From Roseiarcus sp963836695 (GTDB lineage: Bacteria > Pseudomonadota > Alphaproteobacteria > Rhizobiales > Beijerinckiaceae): 64,000 nt of DNA. The notes under the pieces are model-generated. The model did no database searches and was not told where the DNA came from. It saw only the letters and a program-made list of their open reading frames with translations. Below are positions 61,887 to 64,000 of this stretch, one piece after another. Made by a program: the position numbers and the translations under genes. Each line of letters begins with the position of its first letter. The first letter of the stretch is position 1. The DNA is taken from the NCBI GenBank assembly GCA_963836695.1, contig CAWIKX010000022.1:41214-105213 (forward strand), in the 5' to 3' direction.

Positions 61887-62588
61887 GCGCTCGCGCCGCA
61901 CGCGAAATCGCCGGCGATACGCGCCCGGATGTGACAGCAGAGTGTTCGCGGTCGACTGATAGCGCTCCGCTTCTTCCGCGGAGAACGGCTGGAACTGCAA
62001 GTCCAACGCCTCACGCAAGATCGGAAAGCACTGTGCGATCGGGGTGCCTCGGGGTAGCACGCCTTCGAAACTGGCGTCCGTCCAAACGGCGGGAAACAAT
62101 ATGCCGACATCGGTGAAGCGATCGCTATCCACGATCCCCGTCAACAGGCGGAACGGCAGATCCGGCCGGTTCACGGGGTGAGTCGCGAAAAGCGAGTAGC
62201 CCGCCTCGAGCTCGATCGTCCAGAAACTGTTGAACTTCACGATCGAAACTTCGGGATCGTAAAACGGTGTGCCCTCGACTTGCGCGGGAACGTGAAAGCT
62301 AACGGGCGAGCGTGGATGGGCTTCGACATTGAGCGGGGGATGGTCCCAATCCCAGGAAAGGACGCCGTCGTGGACGGTGACGTCGCAGGGCAGTGGCATG
62401 ATGAAGCCATGCGACATCGCGTCAACGAAGGGCGGGCATTGTTTGACGGTCCGCACGTCTTGCCCATGCACGTCCGAGAAAGCGGTCCGTGGCATCGCGC
62501 GCAGCCAACCCGGCAACGCCGCTCGCGCGGCCATGGGACGCAGCAACTCATGCTCAATCGCCGGATCGCAGCGAAACACGATCCGCAT
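61854..62588 (-). CDS. Conserved hypothetical protein
   Basis: 244 residues. Visible blocks: LPGWLRAMPRTAFSD, DVRTVKQCPPFVDAMSHGF, WDWDHPPLNVEAHPRSPVSF, FNSFWTIELEAGYSLFATHP and VGILFPAVWTDASFEG, then a basic tail. No signal peptide or membrane helix. Trp/Pro-rich beta-type composition suggests a compact soluble domain; it may belong to the DUF6065 group, but I am not certain. It lies 5 bp before glpK's 3' end and overlaps the TPR gene on the other strand. Confidence 0.65.
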   Translation of the reverse strand: MRIVFRCDPAIEHELLRPMAARAALPGWLRAMPRTAFSDVHGQDVRTVKQCPPFVDAMSHGFIMPLPCDVTVHDGVLSWDWDHPPLNVEAHPRSPVSFHVPAQVEGTPFYDPEVSIVKFNSFWTIELEAGYSLFATHPVNRPDLPFRLLTGIVDSDRFTDVGILFPAVWTDASFEGVLPRGTPIAQCFPILREALDLQFQPFSAEEAERYQSTANTLLSHPGAYRRRFRVRRERSGLKHAPQSG

Positions 62589-62593
62589 GAATT

Positions 62594-64000
62594 CTACATC
62601 TCCGGCCGCAGAACCGTGCGGGCGACGGCGTCGCGCCAGCCACGATAACGGGATTCCCGTTCGCTTGCCGCCATCGACGGCGTGAAGCTCGCCTGCCGCC
62701 GCCAGGTCTTCGCGAACTCATCAGGCTCGGGATAGAGGCCCGCTTGCCAGCCTGCCAGGTAGCCAGCACCGAGCGCAGTCGTCTCCAGAATCTCTGGACG
62801 GTCGACCTGAGCGCTCAACATGTCAGCGAGGAATTGCATCGTCCAGTCGCTGGCGCTCATTCCGCCATCGATCCGGATAACCGAAGCAAACTGGCTGCCC
62901 CATGAGCCTGGAGAATCGGCGCGCATCGCATCGACGAGATCGCGGGTCTGATAGCCGACGCTTTCGAGCGCGGCGCGCGCGATCTCCTTGCGCGTCGCGC
63001 CGCGCGTCAGCCCAAAGATCGCGGCGCGGGCTTCGCTGTCCCAATGAGGAGCGCCAAGGCCGGTGAAGGCCGGCACCAGATAGATCTGCTGGCGAGGGTC
63101 GGCGCTCCCCGCCAATTCACCCGCTTCCGGGGCGCTGGCGAGAATGCCGAGGCCGTCGCGCAACCATTGCACTGTGGCGCCCGCCGAGAAGATCGAGCCT
63201 TCGAGCGCGTAGGTGCGTTTGCCTTTGAATTGATAGGCGATCGTGGTCAGCAATTTGTGCGTCAACTCGACAGCCTCCTCACCGGTGTTGACGAGAGCGA
63301 AGCATCCCGTCCCATAAGTCGACTTCACCATTCCCGGACGAAAGCACGCCTGACCAATCAGCGCCGCTTGCTGATCTCCGGCGATTCCGCGGATCGGGAT
63401 CGCAACGCCCAGATGTTCAGCCGACGCCTCGCCGAATTCCGCAGCACAGTCCTTCACCTCGGGCAGCATCGATCGTGGGATCCGGAAGAGAGCAAGCAGC
63501 TCGTCGTCCCAGACGCCCGAATGAATGTTATAGAGGAGCGCTCGCGAAGCGTTGGTGGCGTCGGTAACGTGAACCTTTCCGTTGGTCAGGCGCCAGATGA
63601 GAAAGCTGTCGACAGTTCCGAAGGCGAGGTCGCCGCGTTCCGCTTCAGCGCGGGCGCTGGGAACATTGTCGAGAATCCAGGCAATCTTAGTCGCCGAGAA
63701 ATAAGGATCGAGCAGCAAGCCGGACCGCTTGGACACGAGCGTCTCACATCCGCGCTCCTTGAGTTCGGCGCAGAGCGGCGCCGTCCGCCGGTCCTGCCAA
63801 ACGATGGCATTGTGGATCGGCCGGCCGGTCGTCCGACTCCAAACGAGTGTCGTTTCGCGCTGGTTGGTGATCCCGAGCCCGGCGAGCGCGCTCGGCTCAA
63901 GACCAGCCCTGGACAGAGCCTGCCGCGCTGTCGAGAGGGTGGTTCGCCACAGCGCTTCCGGATCATGCTCGACCCAGCCCGGCTGAGGAAAGATTTGCGG
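62594..64000 (-). CDS. glpK: Glycerol kinase (5' end beyond the window)
   Basis: The frame is open and in phase to the window edge, so at least 468 of ~500 residues are present. FGGY blocks: PQPGWVEHDPEALW, GITNQRETTLVW, NAIVWQDRRT at the 5' side, then LLLDPYFSATKIAWILDNV, GDQQAALIGQACF, KSTYGTGCFALVNTG, FTGLGAPHWDSEARA and ALESVGYQTRDLVDAM, IDGGMSASDWTMQFLAD (ATP site). It phosphorylates glycerol to sn-glycerol 3-phosphate. The only missing part is the first ~30 residues. Confidence 0.95.
   Translation of the reverse strand, partial: PQIFPQPGWVEHDPEALWRTTLSTARQALSRAGLEPSALAGLGITNQRETTLVWSRTTGRPIHNAIVWQDRRTAPLCAELKERGCETLVSKRSGLLLDPYFSATKIAWILDNVPSARAEAERGDLAFGTVDSFLIWRLTNGKVHVTDATNASRALLYNIHSGVWDDELLALFRIPRSMLPEVKDCAAEFGEASAEHLGVAIPIRGIAGDQQAALIGQACFRPGMVKSTYGTGCFALVNTGEEAVELTHKLLTTIAYQFKGKRTYALEGSIFSAGATVQWLRDGLGILASAPEAGELAGSADPRQQIYLVPAFTGLGAPHWDSEARAAIFGLTRGATRKEIARAALESVGYQTRDLVDAMRADSPGSWGSQFASVIRIDGGMSASDWTMQFLADMLSAQVDRPEILETTALGAGYLAGWQAGLYPEPDEFAKTWRRQASFTPSMAASERESRYRGWRDAVARTVLRPEM

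Overview
This window is high-GC bacterial DNA. It fits an alphaproteobacterium, most likely Hyphomicrobiales (Beijerinckiaceae/Methylocystaceae-like). The grounds are codon usage, an rplM-rpsI pair with alphaproteobacterial-style N-termini, an opgG-opgH pair, a PEPxxWA-CTERM-type protein, a DUF3775 protein and an encapsulin/DyP pair. I assign this from family knowledge, not a database search. I saw no rRNA, tRNA, CRISPR array, transposase or integrase.

Layout, left part (1-24.8 kb): mostly chromosomal housekeeping and stress genes. In order: a DyP peroxidase carrying an encapsulin targeting peptide, with its encapsulin shell gene (5-1881); an EmrAB-type efflux pair (2395-5522, minus); a beta-carbonic anhydrase (5624-6127, minus); rplM-rpsI with a clear sigma70 promoter and terminator (6444-7512); opgG/opgH for periplasmic glucan synthesis (7687-11399, minus); glmU; two tandem paralogous exported Gly/Pro-rich proteins that read as one ORF only because of a one-base shift; an oleate hydratase; and a five-gene copper set (DUF2946, barrel, CopC, PCuAC, CopD; 16688-19988, minus). 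Small unknown proteins, a PEP-CTERM-type exported protein and a frameshifted DUF5939-type nucleotide cyclase follow.

Middle part (25.3-56.3 kb): a long accessory catabolic region bracketed by two copies of an ~86-bp direct repeat (25307-25392 and 56246-56331). A co-directional run from 26115 to 50534 encodes a branched-chain-amino-acid-type ABC importer. Its second ATPase is fused to a Tm-1-like (UPF0261) domain and is followed, with a 4-bp overlap, by the TIM-barrel partner of Tm-1. Next come a giant flotillin-like protein with a 44-residue repeated coiled coil, two SRPBCC proteins, and a molybdenum hydroxylase (FAD, 2Fe-2S, and a Mo subunit split over two genes) with MoxR and VWA maturation proteins. 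The run ends with an amidohydrolase, a metallo-beta-lactamase-fold lactonase, an SMP-30/isochorismatase-like fusion, an FMN oxidoreductase and a ThDP enzyme. I infer uptake of an unknown (probably cyclic) carbon source, hydroxylation at the membrane, lactone or amide opening, and ThDP-dependent C-C chemistry. The 3' edge (50.5-52.6 kb) is a gene graveyard: pieces of LivF, two GntR/FCD regulators and a sugar ABC permease.

Right part (52.6-64 kb): a ClC chloride transporter divergent from a MarR regulator, an IolE-like TIM-barrel isomerase, a gluconate-dehydrogenase-subunit-3/GMC oxidoreductase pair (GMC frameshifted), a second amidohydrolase and second SMP-30 lactonase (frameshifted), a TPR protein, an unknown protein and a glycerol kinase that runs off the window.

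Six otherwise recognisable genes (13.8, 23.9, 44.1, 51.3, 57.8 and 60.4 kb) are interrupted by what look like single-base indels, and the LivF remnant at 50.7 kb is also out of frame. This is either sequencing error or real decay, and the read data would decide it.
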